Origin: Bacteroidota bacterium
Lineage (GTDB): Bacteria > Bacteroidota > Bacteroidia > Flavobacteriales > Flavobacteriaceae
NCBI GenBank assembly: GCA_018267095.1
Contig: JAFDZC010000006.1
Coordinates: 372,001-436,000 of the forward strand
Length of the DNA stretch: 64,000 bases
Direction of reading: 5' to 3'
Of the stretch, positions 1 through 8,162 are shown in pieces. The stretch's first letter is position 1, and each line of letters begins with the position of its first letter. The notes under the pieces are model-generated. The model saw only the letters and a list, made by a program, of their open reading frames with translations. It did no database searches and was not told where the DNA came from. Position numbers and translations under genes: made by a program.

Positions 1-537
1 ACTCATTTGCGTAGAATTGGTCAAACTTAAAGTACTGATTTGGTTGGCGGTACAGTTTAAAATGTCCAAATTGAGATTCGAGATGTCCAAAACCGAAATT
101 TGATTGTGCTCACAAGACAAATATTTTAAAGCGGTCAACGGTGCAACATCAAGCACAGAAATATTATTGTAACTACAACTCAGATCAACCAAATTAACCA
201 AAGAACTTACCTCTAAGTTAGCAATTGAATTGTAAGAACATTCCAACAAAGTTAGTTGGGTTAATCCCGAAATATTCAAAACACTGATGTTGTTGGTCGA
301 ACAATACAATTTGGTCAAACTGGTAAATGCCTCGACTCCGGTGGCATCGGTAATGCTGGAAAATCGTATATCCAATTCAGTTATAGCCAAAGCTTCCGAG
401 GTTTGAATTTCACCATCTGAATTGCTATCTACACCCAATGAAATAAGTCTGCTTTTAAAATTCGCATCCGGAATATTCACAATCTGTGCATTGATTACGC
501 CTGTAATGAATAATGCTAAGAAGTATATTTTTTTCAT
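1..537 (-). CDS. Secreted leucine-rich-repeat protein, 3' end beyond the window
   Basis: The reading frame is open from an ATG at 535-537 to the window edge (179 codons seen, no stop). It begins with a signal peptide (MKKIYFLALFITGVINAQ). A short segment with acidic, calcium-site-like residues (DSNSDGEIQ) follows, then leucine-rich repeats of about 21 residues with the recurring pattern L-x-C-S-x-N-x-I-x-x-L-x-[VI]. This is typical of Bacteroidota secreted LRR proteins, which usually carry a T9SS sorting domain at the C-terminus; that part lies outside the window. The gene starts 21 bp after the stop of the LytTR regulator, so it is probably co-transcribed with the kinase/regulator pair upstream. 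Its role is unknown; adhesion or protein binding at the cell surface is an inference from the repeat type. Confidence 0.8.
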   Translation of the reverse strand, partial: MKKIYFLALFITGVINAQIVNIPDANFKSRLISLGVDSNSDGEIQTSEALAITELDIRFSSITDATGVEAFTSLTKLYCSTNNISVLNISGLTQLTLLECSYNSIANLEVSSLVNLVDLSCSYNNISVLDVAPLTALKYLSCEHNQISVLDISNLNLDILNCTANQISTLSLTNSTQMS

Positions 538-558
538 AATCTAATAATGTTTTGTTTG

Positions 559-1335
559 TTAAAGGCTGGTATTTGATATGGATTTCAGTAAATCTTGTAA
601 GCGTTCTCTTTTGCGCTGCGCAATCGGAATCCGCGTGTCGTCGGCCATGAGTATGTAACCGCCATCGGCTTTGATGTATGATTTCAGATAAGCCAGATTG
701 ATTAAATGCGACTGATGTACGCGTTCAAAACCGTGTTGCGCCAAGAGTTCTTCGTATTCTTTGAGCGTTTTTGAAATCAGCATCGGCTTGTGGTTTTTGA
801 TGAAAAACTTGGTGTAATTGTCCATCGACTCGCAGCGGATGATATCGCTAATTTCAAATAAATGAATTCCCTCGGCCGTTGATAAGGCCATGCGTTTAAA
901 ATGATCAGCCTTTTTGCGGATGTTCTCAATGAGTAAATCAATGTGTTCAAAAGTGCTGTTTTTATCGAGTGCTTCTTTGACTTTGCTCATGGCTTGTTGC
1001 AAATCTTCTGGGTCGACGGGTTTGAGCAAAAAATCAAGCGCACTGAATTTAAATGCCTTGAGCGCGTATTGCTCGTGCGCCGTAATAAAAACGATGTGCG
1101 AACTCAGTTTGCTTTGCGACGCTTTGAGTTGTTCTAGAATGTCAAAGCCGGTTCCGTCGGCCAAATGAATATCCAAAAAAATCACGTCGGGTTGCCAGTG
1201 TTCAATGGTTTTTTTTCCAGTCGAAACGCTTTCGGCTTCCCCCACAATTTTTATATCGGGCGCATACATCTTGAGCATGCTTTTCATGCCTGCGCGCAAA
1301 TGTTGGTCGTCGTCTATCAGTACAGCGGTAATCAT
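559..1335 (-). CDS. LytTR-family response regulator
   Basis: This 258-aa protein has an N-terminal receiver domain (about residues 1-120) with the acidic pocket D8-D10, the likely phospho-acceptor D55 in the FLDIHL motif, and the conserved K in LKPVDP. A C-terminal LytTR DNA-binding domain follows (about 145-250; ends in RIPIAQRKRERLQDLL). LytTR regulators bind direct repeats through beta strands instead of a helix-turn-helix. The start ATG overlaps the stop of the upstream TPR-histidine kinase by 4 bp (ATGA), so the two are translationally coupled and very likely cognate partners. A secreted LRR protein gene follows 21 bp downstream. The targets are not visible from the sequence. Confidence 0.95.
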   Translation of the reverse strand: MITAVLIDDDQHLRAGMKSMLKMYAPDIKIVGEAESVSTGKKTIEHWQPDVIFLDIHLADGTGFDILEQLKASQSKLSSHIVFITAHEQYALKAFKFSALDFLLKPVDPEDLQQAMSKVKEALDKNSTFEHIDLLIENIRKKADHFKRMALSTAEGIHLFEISDIIRCESMDNYTKFFIKNHKPMLISKTLKEYEELLAQHGFERVHQSHLINLAYLKSYIKADGGYILMADDTRIPIAQRKRERLQDLLKSISNTSL

Positions 1336-3272
1336 GCTTTGTTGTTTTGTTCGTTGATGTATTGAATCGGTAAATACAGCGTAACGCGCGTTCCGGTTGC
1401 GCTATGCGTTGGGTTGATTTCTTCAATCACTACGCGCGCTTTTTGTAGGGTAGTGGATTCCATCATTTCTAAACGTTTTTTGGTAATTTCCAGCGCCATA
1501 GATTCGTGAGCCGTCACTGAATTTTCTTTGATGTTTCTCGATTTTGATAAGCCAATACCATCATCGGTAATCGTGCAAACCAATTGTTCTTGTTCTACTT
1601 TAAAAGCAACTTTGATATTTCCGTTGCTTTCTTTGGGTACAATACCGTGCAAAATAGCATTTTCAACAAACGGCTGAATGAGCAACGGCGCCAAAGCCAT
1701 ATCGTCTTCAACACTCGCATCAGCTTGTATGGTAAACTCAAATTTTCGGTTAAAGCGCAGTTGTTCGAGTTCAAGATAATGTTGTAAACTCTCGATTTCT
1801 TTGTGCACCGGAATCAGCGAAGCCTTTGAATATTCAAGGGTCAAGCGCATGAGTTTTGAGAATTTAGCCAAATATTTAATCGCCGAATCGGTTCCGTTTT
1901 GTACAATAAAACTCGAAATCGAACTCAAACAGTTGAACACAAAATGCGGATTCATCTGTAAATGCAAGGCTTTTTGTTCGTATTCGGCTACTTCTTTTTG
2001 CAGCGTCAATCTGCGCTTAATTTGCAGTCGGTTATAGGTGACAAAAACGAGTCCGATCAATAACAATCCTCCCACCACTACAAACCAAAACAACTGATTT
2101 TGGCGTTTGTTTTTTTCGTGGATGAGCGCTTCTTTTTTCTGATATTCAAAGTTCATTTCGGCCCGCAGAAACTTTTTGTTGTTTTCCCAGTTGTTGACCG
2201 AGTCGCGCGCGGCTATATATTTTTGGAAATGGATTAACGCAGGTTCAGGTTGTTTGAGTGCCGAATAAATTTCGCTGATGCGTTTTTCATCTTCAATAAT
2301 TTGGTCTTGCGTACCAATGGATTGAGCCAGTTGCAGAGATTTTTGTGCCCAAGTCAAAGCTTCCGCAAATTGACCAAGCTCCAATTGCAAACCGCTCATT
2401 TTATAAAAAACCAACGCTGTTCCAAAGTCATTTTGCATTGACTGATAACTGGCCAAAGCTTTTTGATAATAGTTTTCTGCTTTTGCGAATTCTTTTTTTC
2501 GCTGAAATAAATCACCCCAATAAGTCAACAAAAGTGCATTGTTTCTGGATGCTCCGATTTTTTCAAAAGCTTTTTCGGCTTGTTTGTAGTATTGCTCGGC
2601 TTGTGCATCGTGGTGTTGTTCAAAAGCAATCGCACCCATATTGGTCAAAGTGGTGGGCATAGAGGCATCGCCGGTTTCTTTTTGAAGGGTCAGTGCTTTT
2701 TGCAAATATTCAAGCGCTTGCGGATATCTTTTTTGCGATTGATACACGATGCCAATGTTGTTGTATACTTTGGCGCAATGGTTTTTCTGACCGGTTTCGA
2801 GGTAAATTTTGAGCGCCTTGGTATAAAAATGAAGCGCCATTGAGTAATCGTTGACTTCGGAATGAACCACCGCCATACTCGCATATGCCCGCGCCAATCC
2901 GGTTTTGAAGACTTTTGAAGAAGAATCCTGAATGAGTTCACTAAAAATTTGTTGCGCTTTTGAAAACTCTTTGAATGCTTCTTTGTATTGACTCAGAATG
3001 ATGTATGCGTTTCCGGAATTCATGGCCGCTTGAGCCAATCCCGGTTTGAAGTTGATTTTCTGCGCCAAGGCCACCGCTTTTTGGCTGTAATACAAAGTTG
3101 AATCCGGATGGATTTCTTTGAGTGCGTCGGCTTTTAAATTGAGTGTGTTGACTTGTGTGGTGTCAATGGATGAAGTTCGGTCAGTTGCGCTCCAAACAAA
3201 AGTTGAACCCAAAACGTTCCAGTGACCTAACAGTACAAAAGTAAAAACGGCGAATATTTTTTTTGAGTTCAT
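1332..3272 (-). CDS. TPR-containing LytS-type sensor histidine kinase
   Basis: The protein has 646 aa. An N-terminal signal peptide or anchor (1-22) precedes a periplasmic array of tetratricopeptide repeats (about 45-350; for example residues 166-200 and 205-240, with the usual A/Y/G spacing). One transmembrane helix lies at about 395-413. The cytoplasmic kinase core is of the His_kinase (LytS/YehU) type, with H443 in QMNPHFVFN and an ATPase N-box around N538 in PFVENAILHG. Kinases of this build pair with LytTR regulators, and the next gene encodes one with a 4-bp overlap. The periplasmic TPRs suggest that it senses a protein or peptide in the envelope. A TATATTTG -7 element lies 24 bp upstream of the start. 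Confidence 0.94.
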   Translation of the reverse strand: MNSKKIFAVFTFVLLGHWNVLGSTFVWSATDRTSSIDTTQVNTLNLKADALKEIHPDSTLYYSQKAVALAQKINFKPGLAQAAMNSGNAYIILSQYKEAFKEFSKAQQIFSELIQDSSSKVFKTGLARAYASMAVVHSEVNDYSMALHFYTKALKIYLETGQKNHCAKVYNNIGIVYQSQKRYPQALEYLQKALTLQKETGDASMPTTLTNMGAIAFEQHHDAQAEQYYKQAEKAFEKIGASRNNALLLTYWGDLFQRKKEFAKAENYYQKALASYQSMQNDFGTALVFYKMSGLQLELGQFAEALTWAQKSLQLAQSIGTQDQIIEDEKRISEIYSALKQPEPALIHFQKYIAARDSVNNWENNKKFLRAEMNFEYQKKEALIHEKNKRQNQLFWFVVVGGLLLIGLVFVTYNRLQIKRRLTLQKEVAEYEQKALHLQMNPHFVFNCLSSISSFIVQNGTDSAIKYLAKFSKLMRLTLEYSKASLIPVHKEIESLQHYLELEQLRFNRKFEFTIQADASVEDDMALAPLLIQPFVENAILHGIVPKESNGNIKVAFKVEQEQLVCTITDDGIGLSKSRNIKENSVTAHESMALEITKKRLEMMESTTLQKARVVIEEINPTHSATGTRVTLYLPIQYINEQNNKA

Positions 3273-3295
3273 CTCATGTTCAGATTAACGATACA

Positions 3296-3303
3296 CAAAT
3301 ATA
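3296..3303 (-). promoter_or_regulatory. Bacteroidota -7 element for the LytS/LytTR/LRR operon
   Basis: The minus strand reads TATATTTG, an exact TAnnTTTG match, 24 bp before the kinase ATG. This would give a leader of about 17 nt. No TTG is found 19 nt upstream, so the -33 element is weak or absent. Confidence 0.55.
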
Positions 3304-3369
3304 GCGTAACCCTTTAGTTGGATGAGGTTGAATCTAGAATTCGTTCTGCCGAAATGAGAATTCGATGGA

Positions 3370-4062
3370 TTAATTTGGTTTTACGGTAAATCTGAATCCG
3401 ATTCCGTGTAAGTTTTCAATATAAATGGATGGGTCAATAGACAAGATTTTTCTGAGCCGTGAGATGAAAACATCCAAGCTTCGGCCCATAAAATAATCGT
3501 CATCACCCCAAATTGATTTGAGAATGACTTCGCGTTTGAGCGCGGTATTTTGATGCTCGATAAAAAACTGCAGCAATTCAGATTCACGTTGGGTCAGCTT
3601 GGTTTTTTCGCCATGGTGTACCAATGAATAATTTTGCGGATCAAACTGAAATGCTCCGATGCTGAATTGTTTGGCTTCGGGCAGTATATTTTTTTGTGAG
3701 CGTTTTAAAAAGATGTCAATCTTGAGCATCAATTCTTCAATGCTAAACGGTTTGACTAAATAATCATCGGCGCCCAAACGCAGCCCTTTGATGCGATCTT
3801 CTTTGAGCGTTTTGGCCGAGAGAAAAATCAACGGAATCTCTACATTGCGTTTTCTGATTTCGGTGGCTAGTTCAAAACCGTCCATTTTGGGCAGCATAAT
3901 ATCGAGGATGCCCAAGTCAAAAGATTGAGATTTGAAAGCTTCTAAGGCCGACAAACCATCAGTAAAATGAACCACTTCATAACCGTTTTGCTCTAAATTG
4001 TCTTGGGTCAAAAAGGCGAGGGTTTGGTCGTCTTCGGTATAAAGAATTTTACATTTGGCCAT
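3370..4062 (-). CDS. OmpR/PhoB-family response regulator
   Basis: The protein has 230 aa. The receiver domain spans about 1-120, with E10/D11/D12 in the acidic pocket, phospho-acceptor D54 in LGILDIMLPKMDG, and K in YLVKPFSIEEL. A winged-helix DNA-binding domain covers about 130-228 and ends in the GIGFRF wing motif. The gene overlaps the 3' end of the upstream sensor kinase by 14 bp, so the two form a coupled pair. The arrangement and sequence resemble the RprX/RprY systems of Bacteroidota, but I cannot assign orthology. Four TTAAC-like repeats at 5376-5412, upstream of the kinase gene, are a plausible binding site. Confidence 0.94.
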   Translation of the reverse strand: MAKCKILYTEDDQTLAFLTQDNLEQNGYEVVHFTDGLSALEAFKSQSFDLGILDIMLPKMDGFELATEIRKRNVEIPLIFLSAKTLKEDRIKGLRLGADDYLVKPFSIEELMLKIDIFLKRSQKNILPEAKQFSIGAFQFDPQNYSLVHHGEKTKLTQRESELLQFFIEHQNTALKREVILKSIWGDDDYFMGRSLDVFISRLRKILSIDPSIYIENLHGIGFRFTVKPN

Positions 4063-5317
4063 GATGAGCGGGAATTAAAAGGGTTATGGTGGTTCCGCTG
4101 GCTTGGCTTTGGGCAGCAATCTTCCAGTGGTGCAGCGTGCAAATTTTTTTGACATAATACAAGCCCAGGCCAAAACCGTTGACTTCGTTGCTTTTAACAC
4201 TCGGAATTCGGTAAAACTTATCAAAGATAAACGGAAGATTTTTACCCGAAATACCAATGCCGTTGTCAATGAATTCGAGTTTTATTTGATTTGAATCGAC
4301 ATGAATTTTAATGGTAATTTCAGGGGTTTTCTCGCAATATTTAATGGCGTTATCAAGCAAATTATAGCAAATATTCGCGAGGTGAAAAGCATCGGCCTCA
4401 ACAACTATATCGGAAGCATTTGCTTCAATTTTAATTTGACTTTGTGGATATTTCAGTTGAATATTCTCCAGTACATCTTGCATCAACGGAACCAATAAAA
4501 CAGCGGTTTTGTTCAGTGCCAAAGGCCCGTTGTCGGATTTGGCACTGTTGAGAATCGTTTCGATGTGCGCATTGAGTTTTTTGCTTTGCGCGATGATGAT
4601 TTCGGTGTATTTCTCGAGTTTTTCGTTGGCTTGAATGGCCTTTTGTTGCTTGAGAAAATTCGAGGCAATCAAAATCGATGACAGTGGCGTTTTAAATTCA
4701 TGCGTCATGTTGTTGATAAAATCGCGCTGTAATTCTGAGTATTTTTTTTGCTGTATGATCGTAAAAATCGAGAACACATACACCAGTAAAATCACGATGA
4801 GCGCGCCTGATAACGCCAGCCAAAATTTAAGTGAACTGAATAAATAACTGGTTTCATTCGGAAAACGCACTGCGAAATAATAGACCAAATTTTTGTGCTT
4901 CGGGAAATATACCGAATGGTTTTTGTCGGCTGTTTTGGAGATAGAAACGTAGTTTCCGTAAACCATTTCATCGCTTTGACAATTGTACATGGCGTATTCA
5001 TAATCGGTTCCGATGTTGACTTTTTCAAATTCGTTTTTAAGGTAAAAATCCAGAATCTGAGGCTCAAAGTCGTTGTCAATATTGACTATGTAATAATCGT
5101 TGGAAATTTTCTGCACCGGATTTTCGGCCGGAAGTTCGCGATTGGTGCCTTCGTAGAGTTTTTTAGCAACTTCAAGCAAGGCGATGTGCACCTTTTGACT
5201 AAACTTTTTTTCTTCAAGGTTAAAAGCTTGTTTGGTCCACAAAAGTTGGGCAATCAGTATCCCAATAATGGCCACCAATCCGAGTACAATAATGCTGTTG
5301 AGTTTGTTGAATTTCAA
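4049..5317 (-). CDS. Two-TM sensor histidine kinase (HisKA type)
   Basis: This 422-aa protein has transmembrane helices at about 8-28 and 165-188 that enclose a periplasmic sensor domain of roughly 135 residues without a named fold that I recognise. The H-box FINNMTHEFKTPLSS places the phospho-acceptor at H206. The HATPase domain has N, G1 and G2 motifs (LLDNAIKYC, DNGIGI, GFGLGLYYV). The end of the gene overlaps the OmpR-type regulator by 14 bp. The start chosen is the ATG directly before the first hydrophobic helix. It is transcribed divergently from the DUF1573 gene across an intergenic region that holds direct repeats suited to an OmpR-type regulator, which suggests autoregulation or control of the neighbour. 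Confidence 0.93.
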   Translation of the reverse strand: MKFNKLNSIIVLGLVAIIGILIAQLLWTKQAFNLEEKKFSQKVHIALLEVAKKLYEGTNRELPAENPVQKISNDYYIVNIDNDFEPQILDFYLKNEFEKVNIGTDYEYAMYNCQSDEMVYGNYVSISKTADKNHSVYFPKHKNLVYYFAVRFPNETSYLFSSLKFWLALSGALIVILLVYVFSIFTIIQQKKYSELQRDFINNMTHEFKTPLSSILIASNFLKQQKAIQANEKLEKYTEIIIAQSKKLNAHIETILNSAKSDNGPLALNKTAVLLVPLMQDVLENIQLKYPQSQIKIEANASDIVVEADAFHLANICYNLLDNAIKYCEKTPEITIKIHVDSNQIKLEFIDNGIGISGKNLPFIFDKFYRIPSVKSNEVNGFGLGLYYVKKICTLHHWKIAAQSQASGTTITLLIPAHHGQM

Positions 5318-5375
5318 GATAGACAGAACTTTTTGACGATGTAATATTAGACAAAAAATCTGAGTGAATCTTCGG

Positions 5376-5412
5376 TTAACAACTCATTAACAAACGTTAG
5401 AAATCACTTAAC
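5376..5412. promoter_or_regulatory. Four TTAAC-like direct repeats, putative response-regulator operator
   Basis: The plus strand carries TTAAC at 5376-5380, TTAAC at 5387-5391, TTAGA at 5397-5401 and TTAAC at 5408-5412. Successive starts are 11, 10 and 11 bp apart, one helical turn each. OmpR/PhoB-family regulators bind direct repeats with this spacing, and the repeat resembles the TTAACA half-site known for PhoP of Gram-positive bacteria. The last repeat ends directly upstream of the -33 position of the DUF1573 promoter, where an activator would touch RNA polymerase. Binding is an inference. Confidence 0.45.
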
Positions 5413-5434
5413 AGCTTCCGGACTGATGGCTTTC

Positions 5435-5442
5435 TACTTTTG
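5435..5442 (+). promoter_or_regulatory. -7 element of the DUF1573 gene
   Basis: TACTTTTG matches TAnnTTTG. The -33 position (5413-5415) reads AGC and not TTG, so the promoter has no recognisable -33 box and may need an activator. The leader to the ATG at 5485 would be about 36-38 nt. Confidence 0.5.
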
Positions 5443-5484
5443 ACTCGAACAAAAAATAAATCAACCTTATTAAAAACAAATATT

Positions 5485-5889
5485 ATGAAAACAATTAAAA
5501 TTTCTGTTTTGGCATTTACCCTCGGATTGATGTCATTTAATGTGGTGCCTGAAGTAAAATCTACTTTTGTAAAAACTGCTGATGCCACTGTTGTGGTTTG
5601 GAAAAGCGAATCGATTGACTTGGGTGAAATCCCGCAAAATCAGCCCAAAAAAATCACATTTGAATTTAAGAATACCGGTAAAACCGCTGTCTTGATTACC
5701 GATGTTAAGGCTTCCTGCGGATGTACGGCTACCGATTACACCAAAACACCGGTTCAACCGAATCAAACCGCAACCGTGATTGCTACTTATAATGCTGCCA
5801 ACAAAGGAGCATTTTCAAAAACAGTTACAGTAACCACCAACGCTGACACTGCCCCCAAAGTACTTACCTTTAAAGGTACGGTTATTTAA
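5485..5889 (+). CDS. DUF1573 secreted/periplasmic protein
   Basis: The protein has 134 aa. A signal peptide (MKTIKISVLAFTLGLMSFN) is followed by a single DUF1573 domain, an immunoglobulin-like beta sandwich of the ASH/MSP type. The diagnostic stretch is TDVKASCGCTATDYTKTPV, and the domain closes with KVLTFKGTVI. Proteins of this family are abundant in Bacteroidota and are exported; their biochemical role is not established. An in-frame ATG at 5440 would add 15 charged residues ahead of the signal peptide and lies at the predicted -7 element, so 5485 is the better start. The gene is followed by a clear intrinsic terminator, is monocistronic, and is divergent from the OmpR-type two-component system. 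Confidence 0.9.
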   Translation: MKTIKISVLAFTLGLMSFNVVPEVKSTFVKTADATVVVWKSESIDLGEIPQNQPKKITFEFKNTGKTAVLITDVKASCGCTATDYTKTPVQPNQTATVIATYNAANKGAFSKTVTVTTNADTAPKVLTFKGTVI

Positions 5890-5912
5890 ATATTGAGTTA
5901 GTTATTGCAAAG

Positions 5913-5940
5913 GCTCGGATTTTTCCGGGCTTTTTGTTTT
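5913..5940 (+). terminator. Intrinsic terminator of the DUF1573 gene
   Basis: Stem GCTCGGA/TCCGGGC (one G-U pair) with a TTTT loop, followed by TTTTTGTTTT. Confidence 0.85.
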
Positions 5941-6018
5941 TTGAACATTTCTCAAAATTATGTTAAAAAGATTCTTAATTACTTTTTTAAATCAGGTTAA
6001 TCGTACGAATTAATAGTT

Positions 6019-6026
6019 TATTTTCG
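6019..6026 (+). promoter_or_regulatory. -7-like element of the hybrid kinase gene
   Basis: TATTTTCG differs from TAnnTTTG at one base and has TTA exactly 19 nt upstream (5997-5999) where TTG would be expected. A transcript starting a few bases further on would not include the GTG at 6027, which favours the ATG at 6045. Confidence 0.4.
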
Positions 6027-6044
6027 GTGAACATTAAAAGCCGA

Positions 6045-8162
6045 ATGAAACTTAAAAACACATATCCCAAAATTCTTCTGCTCATATTCTCATCGAGTAT
6101 CTTCTTTATATTGTTGTATTTTTCGTTGTATTATTATACCAAACAAGTTGAAAAACAGGTTTACACCAGTACTGAATTACAGTATAATAATGAGGTAAAT
6201 ATGCTCTTGCAAATGGATAATAAACCCATTCAGGTAGCATTGAATAACGATACCAACTGGGATGAATTTGTCAACTTCACCAAAACTGCCGATGCGCATT
6301 GGTATAATGAAACCATCGGTAATGAGCTCAATATATACAAAGCCGATTATCTCGGAACCTACGATATCAATAAAAAATTCATGATCAGAACGGCCTCGTC
6401 AAGAATGAAATCTTCAGATATTATTCCCAAACACGCCATGGATCAATTAGATGAGGTAGGAAACGTCAAGTTTTATTTGCAAATTCCAGAAGGTTTGGTT
6501 GAGGTGACCGGTGCCTCCATTCATCCATCCAACGATCCGCTTAAAAAGAAAACAAAACCGTTCGGTTATTTCTTTGTTGCTCGTCTGATTGATCAAAAAT
6601 ATATAGATGAATTTGAAAAAATTTCTAAATCCGAGATTCGTTTTTTAACATCAAACAGTATTCAAAATAAAGGAACACATACCATTTATGCAGTAGTTAA
6701 CCTGCAAGATTGTTTTGGAGAAACGATAGGTAAGTTACAGTTTGAGCGCAAGTTTGAAGTGTATTTTGAAAATATGCTTAACATACTCTATTTAATCTTT
6801 GTTGTCTTTGTCATCAATATTTTGGTGAATTTATTTTACACCCGAAAACTAGTCTACTTGCCTTTAGAATTAATTACTCGTGTTCTTGAAACCGGTAATA
6901 AAAAAGCCATTAAAGAACTCAAATCAACACATGGAGAGTTCAGAAACATCGGCCTTTTATTTGAAGAAAATACCAATCAAAAGCAAGAACTGGTCAAAGC
7001 CAAACTCAAAGCCGAAGAAAGTGATCGACTTAAGTCATCTTTTTTGGCCAACCTATCGCATGAGATCAGAACACCGATGAATGCCATCAGTGGTTTTACC
7101 GATTTGATGCTCAATACAAAACTCAGCCATGAAGAACAAATTGAATATCTCAAAGTAGTTGATAAAAGCGGTAGAAATCTGGTTTCGATTATTGATGATT
7201 TGATTGAGATGTCTAAAATTGATTCCAACCAAATTGCACCCAATTATTCACAAGTTGATTTAGAAGCTTGCATCAGTGAGTTGTATGAAACCATCCGGAT
7301 CACAATTCCGAAAAGCAAACCGGTTGAGCTCTTTGTGATTCAAGCCCCGGAACCGGCAGTTTATCCGATTATTGCCGATGAAACCAAACTCAAACAAGTT
7401 CTTGTCAATTTTGTTACTAATGGTATTAAATATACCGACAAAGGCAAAGTTACTTTTGGTTATGTGATTGACCCTAAAAAAAATGAAATTGTCTTTTCTA
7501 TTCGCGATACTGGGCCCGGCATTGATGCCAAAAATCAAGAATTTATTTTCGATCGTTTTAAACGAATTGAAAACGACGCTTCAATTAAAGCCGGTGGTTT
7601 AGGCTTAGGTTTGGCTATTACCAAAGCTTATGTTGAAATGATGGGCGGAAGTATATCACTTTCATCCGAAGTCGGTAAAGGTTCGGTTTTTTCATTTACA
7701 ATTCCATTGAAATATGCTGAAGTTCAGAAAATATCAGTGAAGCAAGTCAAAGCCAGAAAGGCGGCCGAGCACGAAGCCTTTACCATATTGATTGCCGAGG
7801 ATGACAACATCAATTATCTGTTGTTTCAAAAAATCATACAATCGCGAAACTACAATATCATCCGCGCTGTAAATGGCCTTGAAGCGGTTGAAATTTCCTT
7901 GAATAATCCAGATCTTGATTTGGTGCTCATGGATATAAAAATGCCGATTATGAACGGATTTGAAGCGCTCGAAAAAGTAAAAGCTATTCGTCCTGAACTT
8001 TTGGTGGTTGCCCAAACAGCTTATGCTTCTAGCGATGACGAAGATCGGATCAAGAAAGCAGGTTTCTTTGGATATTTAACCAAACCCATCAATCGAGAAA
8101 AATTATTTGAAATGATTGATGAAGTACTCAAAAATAATAAGGCCGATGGTCGCGCAACGTAG
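6045..8162 (+). CDS. Hybrid sensor histidine kinase with receiver domain
   Basis: The protein has 705 aa from the ATG at 6045. A GTG at 6027 is in frame but lies between the -7-like box and the likely transcription start. TM1 is at about 10-30, followed by a roughly 210-residue extracytoplasmic region that resembles CHASE4-type sensors, TM2 at 245-265, and a HisKA domain with H339 in ANLSHEIRTPM. The HATPase domain has VNFVTNGIKYT, DTGPGI and GGLGLGLAIT. A C-terminal receiver has E585/D586/D587 and phospho-acceptor D630 in VLMDIKMP. No output domain is present, so the phosphate must go to a separate partner. The 3' end overlaps the next gene by 17 bp. Confidence 0.93.
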   Translation: MKLKNTYPKILLLIFSSSIFFILLYFSLYYYTKQVEKQVYTSTELQYNNEVNMLLQMDNKPIQVALNNDTNWDEFVNFTKTADAHWYNETIGNELNIYKADYLGTYDINKKFMIRTASSRMKSSDIIPKHAMDQLDEVGNVKFYLQIPEGLVEVTGASIHPSNDPLKKKTKPFGYFFVARLIDQKYIDEFEKISKSEIRFLTSNSIQNKGTHTIYAVVNLQDCFGETIGKLQFERKFEVYFENMLNILYLIFVVFVINILVNLFYTRKLVYLPLELITRVLETGNKKAIKELKSTHGEFRNIGLLFEENTNQKQELVKAKLKAEESDRLKSSFLANLSHEIRTPMNAISGFTDLMLNTKLSHEEQIEYLKVVDKSGRNLVSIIDDLIEMSKIDSNQIAPNYSQVDLEACISELYETIRITIPKSKPVELFVIQAPEPAVYPIIADETKLKQVLVNFVTNGIKYTDKGKVTFGYVIDPKKNEIVFSIRDTGPGIDAKNQEFIFDRFKRIENDASIKAGGLGLGLAITKAYVEMMGGSISLSSEVGKGSVFSFTIPLKYAEVQKISVKQVKARKAAEHEAFTILIAEDDNINYLLFQKIIQSRNYNIIRAVNGLEAVEISLNNPDLDLVLMDIKMPIMNGFEALEKVKAIRPELLVVAQTAYASSDDEDRIKKAGFFGYLTKPINREKLFEMIDEVLKNNKADGRAT

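Noticed and set aside
6027-6044. GTG at 6027 as the start of the hybrid kinase
   Set aside because: It directly follows the -7-like box (6019-6026), so it would not be in the transcript; the ATG at 6045 directly precedes the transmembrane helix.
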